From Maricaulis sp034659015 (GTDB lineage Bacteria > Pseudomonadota > Alphaproteobacteria > Caulobacterales > Maricaulaceae): a DNA stretch of 64,000 nt. The stretch is from the NCBI GenBank assembly GCA_034659015.1, contig JAYEGL010000014.1, forward strand, positions 124,001 to 188,000. Reading direction: 5' to 3'. Within the stretch, counting starts at the first letter, position 1; each line of letters begins with the position of its first letter. Under the pieces are notes generated by a model. That model made no database searches and had not been told where the DNA came from. It was given only the letters and a program-made list of their open reading frames with translations. The position numbers and the translations under genes were made by a program. This document shows positions 44,622 through 54,070 of the stretch, piece by piece.

Positions 44622-45287
44622 TCAAGACGCCGACGCCACCCGGGCGATGAGAGCACGGGTCTCCGCGTCGAGCGCGCCATCGACGCGGCCCGGCCGCCAG
44701 CGCCGCTGGAAGGCTTCCACCACCGCTTCCAGACCCGGCTCGAGCCCGTAACCGATGCGTTCGAGCAGGGCTTCCGGCTCACCCTCCGCCCGGGCATCGG
44801 GCAGGGCCAGCGCAGCACCGGACGCGGCCAGCTGCGGCCAGGGGAATTTCTCGCCGGGATCGGTCTTGCGGCCCGGCGCCACGTCGGAATGGCCGATCAC
44901 ATCGCGGGGCGCGATCCCGTGCCGTCCCATGATATCCCGCACCAGTTCCGTCACGGCCTCGATCTGGACCGCGGGAAAGCCGGGCAGGCCGAAATCATGC
45001 CCGCCATTGACGATCTCGATGCCGATCGAGGCGGAATTCACGTCCCGCTCGCCGCGCCAATAGCTGACACCGGCATGCCAGGCGCGCATCGCCTCGGCGA
45101 CGAGGCGGCAGACGCCGCCGTCCTCCTCAACCATGTAGTGAGCGGACACCGAGACTTCCGGATCGCACATCCGCGCCAGCGCCGCCGCGCCGGTCTTCAT
45201 GCCGGTATAGTGCAGCACGACGAGGGAGAGCGGCCGTTTGCGCGCGTTGAAATTGGGCGACGGCGTGTCCCGGACCTTGAGGCTCAC
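44622..45287 (-). CDS. N-acetylmuramoyl-L-alanine amidase, AmpD/AmiD type
   Basis: A 221-residue zinc amidase of the amidase_2 family cleaving the MurNAc-L-Ala bond. LVVLHYTGM (22-30) carries the first zinc His, WHAG the middle conserved segment and GHSDVAPGRKTDPG the last His and the catalytic Lys. A C-terminal peptidoglycan-binding domain (about 165-221) is present, which AmpD lacks, so it is closer to AmiD-like recycling enzymes. No signal peptide is evident. GTG start overlaps the EamA gene stop (GTGA). Confidence 0.9.
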   Translation of the reverse strand: MSLKVRDTPSPNFNARKRPLSLVVLHYTGMKTGAAALARMCDPEVSVSAHYMVEEDGGVCRLVAEAMRAWHAGVSYWRGERDVNSASIGIEIVNGGHDFGLPGFPAVQIEAVTELVRDIMGRHGIAPRDVIGHSDVAPGRKTDPGEKFPWPQLAASGAALALPDARAEGEPEALLERIGYGLEPGLEAVVEAFQRRWRPGRVDGALDAETRALIARVASAS

Positions 45288-46210
45288 AGCGTCTTCTCCC
45301 GGGCCAGCGCCGCCGTGGGCAGTTTGCGGTTCGGCCGCAGCGCGATGATCCCGACCCCGCCCAGGGTAAGCAGGCCGCCGGCGATCAGGCGCCAGCCCAG
45401 CTCGTCGCCGGTGATGGTCAGCCCGGCGATCACGCCGATCAGAGGCGCCATCAGCGTCAGCGGGGCAATCAGTGTGGCGTCATAGCGCTGCAGCAGATTG
45501 TAGAAGACACCATGGCCGAACACGTTGACCAGCAGCACGGTGAAGGCCACGGCCATGACGATCGGCCAGCCGCCGGACACCATGGCGTCCATCTGACCGC
45601 TCTCGAAGGTCAGCGACAGCACCAGAAGCGGCGGCGCCGAGATCAGCCCGATCCAGGCCTGCATGCGGATCGAGTCGAGCGGCATCTGTTTGACCAGGAT
45701 CATGCCCACGGCTGCAGCGAAAGCCGCGCCGATCCCGATCAGCAGGCCGATGGACAGGTCCAGCTCGGCTGGATTGGCGATCACCAGCGCCACGCCGGCG
45801 AAGGAGACGATAATCCCGATGACGCGGGGCAGGCCCACCTTCTCCTTGAGGAAGATGACCGACAGGATGGTGGCAAAGGGCACGCCGGTCTGCACCGCGA
45901 TCGCCATGCTCGACGGCGTTGCCCATTGCAGGCCGAGGAACATCAACGCGTACTGGCCGGCGCCCATGGTCAGCCCGATGCCGATCATGGTGCCGATCTT
46001 GGCCGGGATCGGCCGCAGCCAGGCGGCCAGCACGGCATAGAGCAGAATGAAGCGCATGAAGGCGAAGAAGAGCGGCGGCATGCCCTCGAAACCGGGGACC
46101 CAGCCGGGCGCTCCGGTCACGGCAAACTTGGCCACCACGAAATTGATGCCCCAGACAATGCAGACGGCGAACAGGGCCAGGAAATCCCGCAAACGCATGA
46201 CAGGCTTCAT
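45284..46210 (-). CDS. EamA (DMT superfamily) transporter
   Basis: A 308-residue inner-membrane protein with ten predicted helices arranged as two EamA repeats. The N-terminus FLALFAVCIVWGINFVVAKF and FLKEKVGLPRVIGIIVSFAG are typical. It resembles O-acetylserine/cysteine exporter (EamA/YdeD) proteins. Start is ATG 46210 or 46198. The amidase gene overlaps its stop. Substrate cannot be told from sequence. Confidence 0.88.
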   Translation of the reverse strand: MKPVMRLRDFLALFAVCIVWGINFVVAKFAVTGAPGWVPGFEGMPPLFFAFMRFILLYAVLAAWLRPIPAKIGTMIGIGLTMGAGQYALMFLGLQWATPSSMAIAVQTGVPFATILSVIFLKEKVGLPRVIGIIVSFAGVALVIANPAELDLSIGLLIGIGAAFAAAVGMILVKQMPLDSIRMQAWIGLISAPPLLVLSLTFESGQMDAMVSGGWPIVMAVAFTVLLVNVFGHGVFYNLLQRYDATLIAPLTLMAPLIGVIAGLTITGDELGWRLIAGGLLTLGGVGIIALRPNRKLPTAALAREKTL

Positions 46211-46240
46211 GAACTGCGCCGCCCGCCCGGGCAAGTGCTG

Positions 46241-46325
46241 AAAAAAGGGGACAGGTCGAATTAACGGCTCCGTCTGTGCGTCGCGCGAACCGTGGTGCGC
46301 GCTAATTCGACCTGTCCCCTTTTTC
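46241..46325. repeat. GGGGACAGGT palindrome, long-loop variant
   Basis: Arms of about 22 bases (AAAAGGGGACAGGTCGAATTA and its inverse) flank a 39-base GC-rich loop. Two shorter-loop relatives are at 46853-46910 and 59184-59237, with GTGGAATTA in place of GTCGAATTA. This copy lies between divergent genes, so it cannot be a terminator for either. Such palindromes are often linked to REP-associated tyrosine transposases; none is in the window. Confidence 0.8.
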
Positions 46326-46408
46326 CTCCTCCCCCGAACAGGGGATGGCTGGCCCGCGGCCGGGTCGGCAGTTTTTCCGCCGCACATTCTGCTCAAGGGG
46401 AGAGGACC

Positions 46409-46849
46409 ATGACGATCACCCGTATCACCGCGCTCGGCGCATCCGCCGCCATCGCCCTGATGGCCGCCGGTTGCGCGACCAGCTCCAGCGCCGAACCGGA
46501 AACCGCCCTGCTTCAGGTCAGCCATCCGGGCGATGCCGACATGTCGTGCGATGCGCTGGAAACCGAGATCGCCCGCATGGATGCCATGATGGGCAATGAC
46601 ATGCAGGCTGCCGCCAATGCGGAGGCCCGCGGCAGCGCCGCCGGTGCCGGCGCCAGTGCCGCGGTCACGGCCGCCGGTTATTCCGGCGCGCTCGGCCGGA
46701 TGCCCGGTCTGGGCTTTGCCGCCAATGCCGCCGCCGGTCATGCTCAGGCCCAGGCGCAGGCGGAAGCGGAACGCCGCGAGGAAAACGCCCGCCGCGCCGA
46801 ACTTCGCCGCACCAGCCTGATGGGCATCTATCAGGGCCGCGACTGCTAG
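46409..46849 (+). CDS. Alanine/glycine-rich lipoprotein
   Basis: A 146-residue protein with signal peptide and lipobox LMAAGC (Cys22). The central part is Ala/Gly-rich (AARGSAAGAGASAAV-like) and the C-terminal helix is charged (AEAERREENARRAELRR), ending in Cys. GGGGAGAGG precedes the ATG. The Gly-rich stretch resembles glycine-zipper membrane segments. No family assigned. Confidence 0.75.
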   Translation: MTITRITALGASAAIALMAAGCATSSSAEPETALLQVSHPGDADMSCDALETEIARMDAMMGNDMQAAANAEARGSAAGAGASAAVTAAGYSGALGRMPGLGFAANAAAGHAQAQAQAEAERREENARRAELRRTSLMGIYQGRDC

Positions 46850-46852
46850 GAC

Positions 46853-46910
46853 AAAAAAAGGGGACAGGTGGAATTAGCGCAGCGCGTTAATTCCACCTGT
46901 CCCCTTTTTT
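46853..46910. repeat. GGGGACAGGT palindrome, probable bidirectional terminator
   Basis: AAAAAAAGGGGACAGGTGGAA and its inverse form a near-perfect long hairpin with a short GCGC-rich loop and a run of T at either end. It sits exactly between the convergent lipoprotein and CE15 esterase genes; the esterase stop codon lies in its right tail. Structure and place fit a two-way terminator. Confidence 0.8.
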
Positions 46911-48135
46911 ACTCGCCGAAATGCGCATCCAGAAATTCCAGGAAACGCGCCCAGTCCACGGCGGTGACGCCGTGCAGGCCGCGCCGCATGAAGACAGCCA
47001 GATCGGCTTCGGGGTCGAAATCGCCCAGCCCGCCCTGTTCCAGACCGTCCGAACCGTAGAGCGCATAGACCGGATCGGCCCATCGTGCCGCCCGCAGCGA
47101 CCCGCCCGGGTCTGACCACTGGTCGCGCCAGGCCCCGCCGATCAAGAGCGGCCGCGGCGCCATCAGCGCGATGAGCTGGTGCTGGTCGACGGGCAAGTCC
47201 GCCTCCCGGCCCGCATGGGCGGCATAGCGATCGTTGAACCAGTGCGGATAGCTATCGGTGATCTGGGCGACGCTCTCGCCGGCATCGGACCGGCTGAGCG
47301 TCGTTCCGCCGGTACCCGCCTGGTGCGCGATCACCAGATCGATGCGCGGATCGAAGGCGGCCGCCAGCAGCGCCGACTTGCCGTTGCGCGAATGGCCCCA
47401 GACCGCCATGCGGTCCGCGTCGAAACGCTCGTCGGCCTGCAGCACGTCGATGGCACGGGAATAGGCCCAGGCCCAGGCGGCGATGGCCCCGCTCCCGGCA
47501 TCCGGCGACAGCGCCTCCAGGGCGGTCTCGGCCGCCTCCGCATTGTCCGGCACGATATCGCCGGGATAGATGAAGGCCAGCGCATAGCCGTGTTCCAGGA
47601 TCTCCGCGACCGGCGGCTCCATGATGTGCCGTCCGAAGATCCGCTCGATCGCCCAGCGGGTCCATCCGCCCGGCCGGCAATCGGGCGCATGCGGGCTGAT
47701 CGGCCCGGCCACGCCCTCGTGCCAGCCCAGCGCAGCCCGGTTGCCGCAGAACATCTGCATGACCACGACCGGAACCGGTCCCTCGGCCGTGGCGGGAAGC
47801 ACCGTGGCGAGATGGGTCGTCGAACCGCCAAGCTCCAGCGTGTACTGCTCGATCCGTCCGGCGCCGTCATAGGCGGCCGGATCGAGCAGGGAGTGCGACA
47901 GGATCGCGGCACCGGCGGTATCGGGCCAGACGCCGTAGACCTCGCGCTGGAAAGCCTCGCGCAATCCGCCCCGGCGCGCCTCCCATCCCGCCCGCGTCAG
48001 GCCGGACAGGTCGAGCGCCGCAGGCGGATCCTCGCCGCCATGCCGGGCCGAAACCTTGGGCAGGACCATGGAGACGCAGCCCACCAGCATCAGCGGCAGG
48101 AGAATGACGAGCAAGAGCGGAATGAAACGGCGCAC
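46909..48135 (-). CDS. CE15-type glucuronoyl esterase-like lipoprotein
   Basis: A 408-residue alpha/beta hydrolase with lipobox LVGC (Cys20). The nucleophile motif GHSRNGK (S249) is the CE15 signature, and the catalytic His is in HGVTAVDWARFLEF (H388). CE15 enzymes cleave esters linking glucuronic acid to lignin or related groups; marine bacterial members exist whose substrates are unclear. GTG start at 48135. Its stop is inside the palindrome at 46853-46910. Confidence 0.85.
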   Translation of the reverse strand: MRRFIPLLLVILLPLMLVGCVSMVLPKVSARHGGEDPPAALDLSGLTRAGWEARRGGLREAFQREVYGVWPDTAGAAILSHSLLDPAAYDGAGRIEQYTLELGGSTTHLATVLPATAEGPVPVVVMQMFCGNRAALGWHEGVAGPISPHAPDCRPGGWTRWAIERIFGRHIMEPPVAEILEHGYALAFIYPGDIVPDNAEAAETALEALSPDAGSGAIAAWAWAYSRAIDVLQADERFDADRMAVWGHSRNGKSALLAAAFDPRIDLVIAHQAGTGGTTLSRSDAGESVAQITDSYPHWFNDRYAAHAGREADLPVDQHQLIALMAPRPLLIGGAWRDQWSDPGGSLRAARWADPVYALYGSDGLEQGGLGDFDPEADLAVFMRRGLHGVTAVDWARFLEFLDAHFGE

Positions 48136-48223
48136 GGACAGGGTCCCTCACGAAAGCGGTCGCAGGAAGACTAACCGGCACCCCGGCGCGGAAAACTCAC
48201 AATTGCGGGAAGCGGGCCTGCCG

Positions 48224-48508
48224 TCAGCGGCCGAGATCGACGGTCCAGCCGTCGGGGCCCCGCGTGGCGACAAGAATGTCGTCATCGCCGCCGCGCGGCG
48301 TGCCGCGCAGCTTGCGCCACAGCCAGTAGGCACCGCCGGCGAGCATGGCCACACCGGCCAGCACCAGGAAGGCGGCCGTCAGCATGGCGGCCAGGAAGAT
48401 GACAAGGCCAAGGAAAGCCAGGGCGATCACGGCGGCCAGGACATCACGCAGGATCCGCCCGGCCTTGGAGGAGAAGAAGTCGGTCTTGGCGTGACTCGCG
48501 TCAGTCAT
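48224..48508 (-). CDS. Small two-helix membrane protein
   Basis: A 94-residue protein with two adjacent hydrophobic helices (about 22-42 and 43-64), then a basic stretch WRKLRG and a polar C-terminus. ATG at 48508 follows GGATAGGA. Unrecognised. It is 66 bases downstream of the TerB/J-domain gene on the same strand. Confidence 0.65.
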   Translation of the reverse strand: MTDASHAKTDFFSSKAGRILRDVLAAVIALAFLGLVIFLAAMLTAAFLVLAGVAMLAGGAYWLWRKLRGTPRGGDDDILVATRGPDGWTVDLGR

Positions 48509-48574
48509 GTCGTCCTATCCGGTCCAGTTTCGCCCCCATCCCTGCATGACATGTTGGCATTCCTGTGGCGTCAG

Positions 48575-49276
48575 TCAATTGGCGGCGCCTGCGACGAGAC
48601 CGCGCTCCTGGAGAATCTGGCCGTAAGCCGTGTTGATCGCAGCCATTTTCTCGTCGGCCATGCGCTGGATTTCCGGCGGCGCACCGCGGGCGATCAGCCG
48701 GTCGGGGTGATTCTGCGAGGCGATCCGGCGATAGGCACGGCGCAGGTCGATGTCGGAAATGTCCGCATCGATCCCCAGGATGACATAGGGATCGTCGTTC
48801 GCACCCTCGATATGGGCCGAGCGGATGCGCCGGAACTCCGCTTCGGAGAAACCGAAAATGTCGGCGACGCGCTGCAGATAGTCCATCTCGTCCGGGGTGA
48901 CGGTGCCGTCTGCCTTGGCGATGTGGAACAGCCCGTCCAGCACGTCTTCAAGCATGGCCGGATAGCAGCTGAAACGCTTGGCCAGACGCCGCGCATAGCC
49001 GTCGAAGCCCAGCGTGGTCTGGGTGGCCAGCTGGAAGGCGCGGTCCAGCGCCGCGCGGCCCTCGGGCGGCGGGCGGAAGACCTCGTAGAAGGCCCGCACC
49101 TCGCTGCGCGAGACATCCCCGTCGGCCTTGGCCATCTTGGCGCCCAGACCGATCAGCGCCATGGCAAAATCGGCGTCCTCGACCTGGTGCAGGCGCGCCC
49201 GGTCGTCACAACCGTCGCACTCCAGGAAGCAGTCCCGGCCCTTCAGCCGGAGCGCCAGTCTTTGCCAGAATCCCAT
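48575..49276 (-). CDS. TerB and J-domain protein (DjlA-like)
   Basis: A 233-residue co-chaperone. Residues 35-150 form a TerB-like helical domain (ALIGLGAKMAKADGDVSRSE and HIAKADGTVTPDEMDYL). Residues 163-225 form a J-domain with the HPD motif at 190-192, needed to stimulate DnaK. Unlike E. coli DjlA there is no N-terminal membrane anchor; instead there is a short basic segment with CxxC-like cysteines (C16, C20, C23). ATG 49276 follows GGAGGG. Confidence 0.87.
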   Translation of the reverse strand: MGFWQRLALRLKGRDCFLECDGCDDRARLHQVEDADFAMALIGLGAKMAKADGDVSRSEVRAFYEVFRPPPEGRAALDRAFQLATQTTLGFDGYARRLAKRFSCYPAMLEDVLDGLFHIAKADGTVTPDEMDYLQRVADIFGFSEAEFRRIRSAHIEGANDDPYVILGIDADISDIDLRRAYRRIASQNHPDRLIARGAPPEIQRMADEKMAAINTAYGQILQERGLVAGAAN

Positions 49277-49325
49277 GCGCGTCACCCTCCTGCGCTCCCC
49301 AGATATGTATCCGGATGGCGCAATG

Positions 49326-49787
49326 CTATTCTTCCCCGGCCATTTCACCCTGGCGGCGTGCAGTTCGCCGCGCAGAAACCATCTTCTCCATGAGATCGAC
49401 AAGCACGTTCTGCTCGTCCGCCGTGAGCGGTTCGAGCATGTCGGCATTGACGGACCGTGCCGCCTCGATCGCCGGCGCCCTGAGCTCCCGGGCACGATCG
49501 GTGAGGAAGACGAGCCGCGCCCGGCGGTCCTCGGGATGCGGCGCGCGGCGGATCAGCCCGTCGCGTTCCATGCGCGTCAGCGTATTCGCCATGGTCGCCT
49601 GCTCCACATCGAGCCGGGATACCAGCTCGACCTGGGTGAGACCATCGCCCTCCCATAATTCCAGCAGCGTCATGAACTGCGCCGGGGCCAGTCCCAGCGG
49701 GGCGATACGCCCGTGCAGGGCATGCGCAAACAGGCGGGCGAGATGGTTGGTAAGATAGCCGGCGGACCGGAGCTTGTCGAAATCCAT
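49326..49787 (-). CDS. MarR family transcriptional regulator
   Basis: A 153-residue winged-helix regulator. The recognition region is LTQVELVSRLDVEQATMANT (51-70) and the wing is PHPEDRRARLVFLT. It is divergent from a small four-helix membrane protein gene; two ATAGCxxGCTAT dyads lie between the starts (49807-49837), consistent with control of both genes. Confidence 0.9.
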   Translation of the reverse strand: MDFDKLRSAGYLTNHLARLFAHALHGRIAPLGLAPAQFMTLLELWEGDGLTQVELVSRLDVEQATMANTLTRMERDGLIRRAPHPEDRRARLVFLTDRARELRAPAIEAARSVNADMLEPLTADEQNVLVDLMEKMVSARRTARRQGEMAGEE

Positions 49788-49806
49788 GCCCGATTGATTG
49801 CATTAG

Positions 49807-49837
49807 ATAGCACGCTATGCAATACATAGCATGCTAT
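49807..49837. promoter_or_regulatory. Paired MarR operators
   Basis: ATAGCATGCTAT at 49826-49837 is a perfect palindrome, and ATAGCACGCTAT at 49807-49818 differs by one base. Their centres are 19 bases apart, in the 68-base gap between the MarR gene and the divergent membrane protein gene. Confidence 0.7.
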
Positions 49838-49855
49838 TTAAATATGGAGATCCAC

Positions 49856-50311
49856 ATGTCCCGCCCCCTCGTCCGCCTGCATCGCACCGCCGGTGTTGCC
49901 GCCGGCCTGATAATCCTCGTCTTCCTGACCGTCTCGGCCCTTAGCGAGCTGAACGGCGATCCGGACATGATCCGCCGCGCCAAGACGGCCATCGCCTGGG
50001 GCCTCATCGCCCTTGTCCCCGCTCTCATGATCACCGGCGCCTCCGGCATGCGGCTCGGCAAGGGCTGGAAAGGCCCCGCCATCGCCGCCAAGAAACGCCG
50101 CATGGCGCTCGTCGCTGCCAACGGCATGCTCATCCTCGTCCCCAGCGCCCTCGCCCTGGCCTGGCTGGCCCGGCAGGGCGAGACCGGCGCTGCGTTCGCG
50201 ATCGTCCAGACGGTTGAGTTCCTGGCCGGGGGAACAAATCTGCTCCTTATCGGGTTGAATGCGCGCGACGGGATCGCGATGACACGGCGGCGCACGGCGG
50301 GTATGGCTTGA
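49856..50311 (+). CDS. Four-helix membrane protein
   Basis: A 151-residue polytopic protein with four hydrophobic helices, a basic loop (KGWKGPAIAAKKRRM) and a basic C-terminus. ATG at 49856 has GGAG six bases upstream. Probably the target of the divergent MarR regulator. No family recognised. Confidence 0.72.
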   Translation: MSRPLVRLHRTAGVAAGLIILVFLTVSALSELNGDPDMIRRAKTAIAWGLIALVPALMITGASGMRLGKGWKGPAIAAKKRRMALVAANGMLILVPSALALAWLARQGETGAAFAIVQTVEFLAGGTNLLLIGLNARDGIAMTRRRTAGMA

Positions 50312-50366
50312 AGTCGCTTGCCCAGCCCCTAGTCTCGCGCCAGCGGAAAACAGGCGAGGTGCAGTC

Positions 50367-53300
50367 ATGGGCGACAGTCAGTGGGAATTCTGGATCGACC
50401 GGGGCGGCACCTTCACCGATGTGATCGGCCGCGCGCCGGACGGGCGCCTGCACGCGCTCAAACTGCTCTCGGAAAGCCCGGACTATCCCGACGCCGCCAC
50501 GGAAGGCGTACGCCGCCTGTCGAACGGCGAACCGGTCGGCGCGGTCAAGATGGGCACCACGGTCGCCACCAATGCCCTGCTGGAACGCAAGGGCGCGCGC
50601 ACCCTCTTCCTGGTGACGAAGGGGTTTGCCGACCTGCTGGTGATCGGCGACCAGACGCGGCCGGACATTTTCGCCCTCGACCTGAAACGCCCCGATCCGC
50701 TCTATGACCGCGTCGTGGAAATGGACGAACGCCTGGATGCCGATGGCGAAACGGTCGAGCCGCTGGACGAGGCCGCAGCCCGGCAGGCGCTGGAGACCGC
50801 CAAGGCGGAGGGCATGGAAACCGTCGCCATCGCCCTCATGCACGCCTACGCCAATGACATCCACGAGGCGCGCCTGGAGGAGATGGCGCGCGAGGCCGGG
50901 TTCGAAACCGTCATACGCTCTTCCGTCGCCTCGCCGCTGGTGAAGATCGGACCGCGCGCCTCGACCACGGTGCTGGACGCCTACCTCACCCCGGTCCTGC
51001 GCGACTATGTGAACCGGGTCGACACGGGGCTGGACGGCACGCCGCTCTTCTTCATGCAATCCTCCGGCGGACTCGCCCCGGCCGGGGCCTTCCATGCCCG
51101 CGACGCGGTCCTGTCGGGCCCTGCGGGCGGCGTGGTCGGCATGGCCAAAACCGCGAAACGCGCCGGCACGGACAAGGTGATCGGGTTCGACATGGGCGGC
51201 ACCTCGACCGACGTATCGCGCTATGACGGCGACCAGTACGACCGGGTCCAGGAAACTGTCGTGGCCGGCCAGCGGCTGCGCGCGCCGATGATGGCGGTGC
51301 ACACGGTGGCCGCCGGCGGCGGGTCGATCCTCACTTTCGACGGCGAACGCGCCCGGGTCGGGCCGGACAGCGCCGGTGCCATGCCGGGGCCCGCCGGCTA
51401 TGGCCGCGGAGGACCGGCCGCGGTGACCGATGCGAACATCGTGCTGGGCCGCATCCAGCCGCACTGGTTCCCGAAAGTCTTTGGCGAGAACTCCGACGCC
51501 CCGCTCAACGTGGAGGCCAGCCGCACCGCGCTGGGAGCGCTGGCAGAGGAGATGGGCCTGGCCAGCCCAGAAGAGGCCGCCGAGGGCTTTCTCGCCGTTG
51601 CCGTGGAGAGCATGGCCCAGGCGATCAAGCAGATTTCCATCGGACAGGGTGTGAACCCCTCGGGCTATGCCCTCGCCGCTTTCGGCGGCGCCGGCGCCCA
51701 GCATGCCTGCCGCGTCGCCGATGCGCTGGGCATGATCTCGGTGCTGATCCACCCCTATGGCGGCCTGCTGTCGGCCCTGGGCATCGGGCTGGCCGATATC
51801 CGGGAAACCCGCATGGGTGCCGTGGAGAAGCCGCTCGACGAGGCTTTCGAGGACGCCCGGGCCATCGCCGACAGGCTGGACGCGGAAGCGCGCGAGGCGC
51901 TGGCCGCCCAGGGCCTGCCCGCCGACGCCGTCCGCTCGCGCGGCGAGTGGCGCCTGAAAGTCTCCGGCTCCGACACCTCCATCCCGGTCCCCGAAGGCGA
52001 CCGCGACACCATGGAGCGCGACTTCCGCGACGCCCACAAACGCCTCTTCGGCTTCGTGCCCGAAGGCGCACTGATCGTGGAATCGGTGACCCGCGAAGCC
52101 GAATGCGAACCGCCCGGCTCCGGCGACTGGTCCATCGACATGCCGGCGACCGATTCCGCTTCTCTGGAGGCGAAGGCCACGGCGAAAATGTTCGACAGCG
52201 GCGCCTGGCGCGACGTGCCCGTCTACGCGCTGGACCAGTTCGCTCCCGGTGCCGGCAAAAGCGGCCCGGCCCTGATCATGGACCCCAATTCGACGATCGT
52301 CCTGGACGCCGGCTGGGAAGCCTCGCGGCTGGAGGACGGGACGCTGAAACTCCAGCGCGCCGCAGCGCCGGACGAGGCCCGGGGCGGCACCGAGCTCGAC
52401 CCGATCCGGCTGGAACTCTTCAACAAGCGTTTCATGTCGGTTGCCGAGCAGATGGGCGTGGCACTGGAGCGCACGGCCCACTCGGTCAACATCAAGGAAC
52501 GGCTGGACTTTTCCTGCGCCGTCTTCGACGCAAAGGGCGGGCTGGTCGCCAATGCACCGCACATGCCGGTCCATCTCGGCTCGATGTCGGCCTCGGTGCG
52601 CGCGGCAGCCGAAGCGCATCCCGATCTCGGACCGGGCGATGCGGTGGCCGTCAACGCGCCCTATGACGGCGGCACCCACCTGCCGGACATCACGATCGTC
52701 ACCCCCGTGCACGACACGGCGTCGCATGAACGTCTCTTCTATGTCGCATCGAGGGGACACCATGCGGACGTCGGCGGGATCGCACCGGGCTCGATGCCGC
52801 CCTTCTCGCGGACGATCGACGAGGAAGGCGTGCAGTTCCGGAACGTCAAGGTGATGGACAACGGGCATTTCCTTGAGGCTGACGTGCGCGACGTGCTCGC
52901 GTCCGGCAGTCACCCGGCCCGGCGCCCCGACCAGAATATCGCCGACATGAAGGCCCAGCTGGCCGCCTGCGCCAAGGGCGCGGACGAGCTGCACCGGCTT
53001 GTCGCCGACAACGGGCTGGATGTGGTGAAGGCCTATATGGGCCACGTCCAGGACAATGCCGAGCGCGCCGTGCGCCGGGTCATCGACGCGCTGGACGACG
53101 GCGTGCACACGGTCCGCCTCGACGACGGCGCGGAGATCCGCGTGGCCATATCGGTCGACCGCGAGCGCCGCACCGCAAAGGTCGATTTCACCGGCACCTC
53201 GCCCCAGCGCGACAGCAATTTCAACGCCCCGGCCTCGGTGGCGCGGGCGGCCGTGCTCTACGTCTTCCGCTGCCTGGTGGGCGATGCCATCCCGCTCAAC

Positions 53301-53933
53301 GAAGGCTGTCTGAAACCGATCGAGCTGATCGTCCCGGAAGGCTGCCTGCTCAATCCGCGTCCGCCCGCCGCCGTGGTGGCGGGCAATGTGGAGACCAGCC
53401 AGCTGGTGGTCGACGCCCTGTTCGGCGCCACGGGGCGGCTGGCGGCTTGCCAGGGCACGATGAATAATCTCACCTTCGGAAACGACCGCCACCAGTATTA
53501 CGAGACGATCTGCGGCGGTGCCGGGGCCGGCATCGATGCCGACGGTGCGGGTTTTGCCGGGGAAAGCGCGATCCACACCCACATGACCAATTCGCGCATG
53601 ACCGATCCGGAAGTGCTGGAGCGGCGCTATCCGGTGCGGGTGGACCATCACCGCGTACGATCCGGCTCAGGCGGCACGGGCCGCTGGCCCGGCGGAGACG
53701 GCAGTGTGCGCCGGCTGACCTTCCTGGAACCCATGGAGGTCGCCCTCCTCTCCTCGCGGCGCAAGGAGAACCCGTTCGGCCTCAAGGGCGGCGGCGACGC
53801 CCTGCCCGGCCAGCAGCGGGTGATCCGCGCGGATGGTTCTGTCGAGGACCTGCCCGGCCTGTTCCGGATCGATGCGGAGGCCGGCGACAGTGTGGAGATC
53901 GAAACGCCGGGCGGGGGCGGATACGGCAGCTAA
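50367..53933 (+). CDS. 5-oxoprolinase (fused hydantoinase A/B type)
   Basis: A 1188-residue cytosolic enzyme combining the HyuA-like ATPase half (residues 1 to about 680) and the HyuB-like half (about 690-1188) in one chain, as in eukaryotic and many bacterial ATP-dependent 5-oxoprolinases. FWIDRGGTFTDVIG (8-21) and GFDMGGTSTDVSRYDG are the actin-like nucleotide motifs; DPIRLELFNKRFMSVAEQMG opens the B half, which ends in GGGGYG. The reaction opens 5-oxo-L-proline to L-glutamate using ATP. A related hydantoinase activity cannot be excluded. Confidence 0.93.
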   Translation: MGDSQWEFWIDRGGTFTDVIGRAPDGRLHALKLLSESPDYPDAATEGVRRLSNGEPVGAVKMGTTVATNALLERKGARTLFLVTKGFADLLVIGDQTRPDIFALDLKRPDPLYDRVVEMDERLDADGETVEPLDEAAARQALETAKAEGMETVAIALMHAYANDIHEARLEEMAREAGFETVIRSSVASPLVKIGPRASTTVLDAYLTPVLRDYVNRVDTGLDGTPLFFMQSSGGLAPAGAFHARDAVLSGPAGGVVGMAKTAKRAGTDKVIGFDMGGTSTDVSRYDGDQYDRVQETVVAGQRLRAPMMAVHTVAAGGGSILTFDGERARVGPDSAGAMPGPAGYGRGGPAAVTDANIVLGRIQPHWFPKVFGENSDAPLNVEASRTALGALAEEMGLASPEEAAEGFLAVAVESMAQAIKQISIGQGVNPSGYALAAFGGAGAQHACRVADALGMISVLIHPYGGLLSALGIGLADIRETRMGAVEKPLDEAFEDARAIADRLDAEAREALAAQGLPADAVRSRGEWRLKVSGSDTSIPVPEGDRDTMERDFRDAHKRLFGFVPEGALIVESVTREAECEPPGSGDWSIDMPATDSASLEAKATAKMFDSGAWRDVPVYALDQFAPGAGKSGPALIMDPNSTIVLDAGWEASRLEDGTLKLQRAAAPDEARGGTELDPIRLELFNKRFMSVAEQMGVALERTAHSVNIKERLDFSCAVFDAKGGLVANAPHMPVHLGSMSASVRAAAEAHPDLGPGDAVAVNAPYDGGTHLPDITIVTPVHDTASHERLFYVASRGHHADVGGIAPGSMPPFSRTIDEEGVQFRNVKVMDNGHFLEADVRDVLASGSHPARRPDQNIADMKAQLAACAKGADELHRLVADNGLDVVKAYMGHVQDNAERAVRRVIDALDDGVHTVRLDDGAEIRVAISVDRERRTAKVDFTGTSPQRDSNFNAPASVARAAVLYVFRCLVGDAIPLNEGCLKPIELIVPEGCLLNPRPPAAVVAGNVETSQLVVDALFGATGRLAACQGTMNNLTFGNDRHQYYETICGGAGAGIDADGAGFAGESAIHTHMTNSRMTDPEVLERRYPVRVDHHRVRSGSGGTGRWPGGDGSVRRLTFLEPMEVALLSSRRKENPFGLKGGGDALPGQQRVIRADGSVEDLPGLFRIDAEAGDSVEIETPGGGGYGS

Positions 53934-54070
53934 CCATTAAACATCGGAAAGATTTGATCCGGGCGCGGCGCCACGCCGTATTCCTTTCCGTCACATGCAT
54001 GAGACGACCCCCTCCCGCCGGCGGCGGCCGACGCCGGCGACCTTCCCAGAAGCCTCAAGGGAGCGCACAC

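Noticed and set aside
50247..53651. An 1134-codon open frame on the minus strand across the 5-oxoprolinase.
   Set aside because: Composition is typical of an antisense shadow (His/Gly/Arg rich, no motifs), and the plus-strand protein is complete and conserved.
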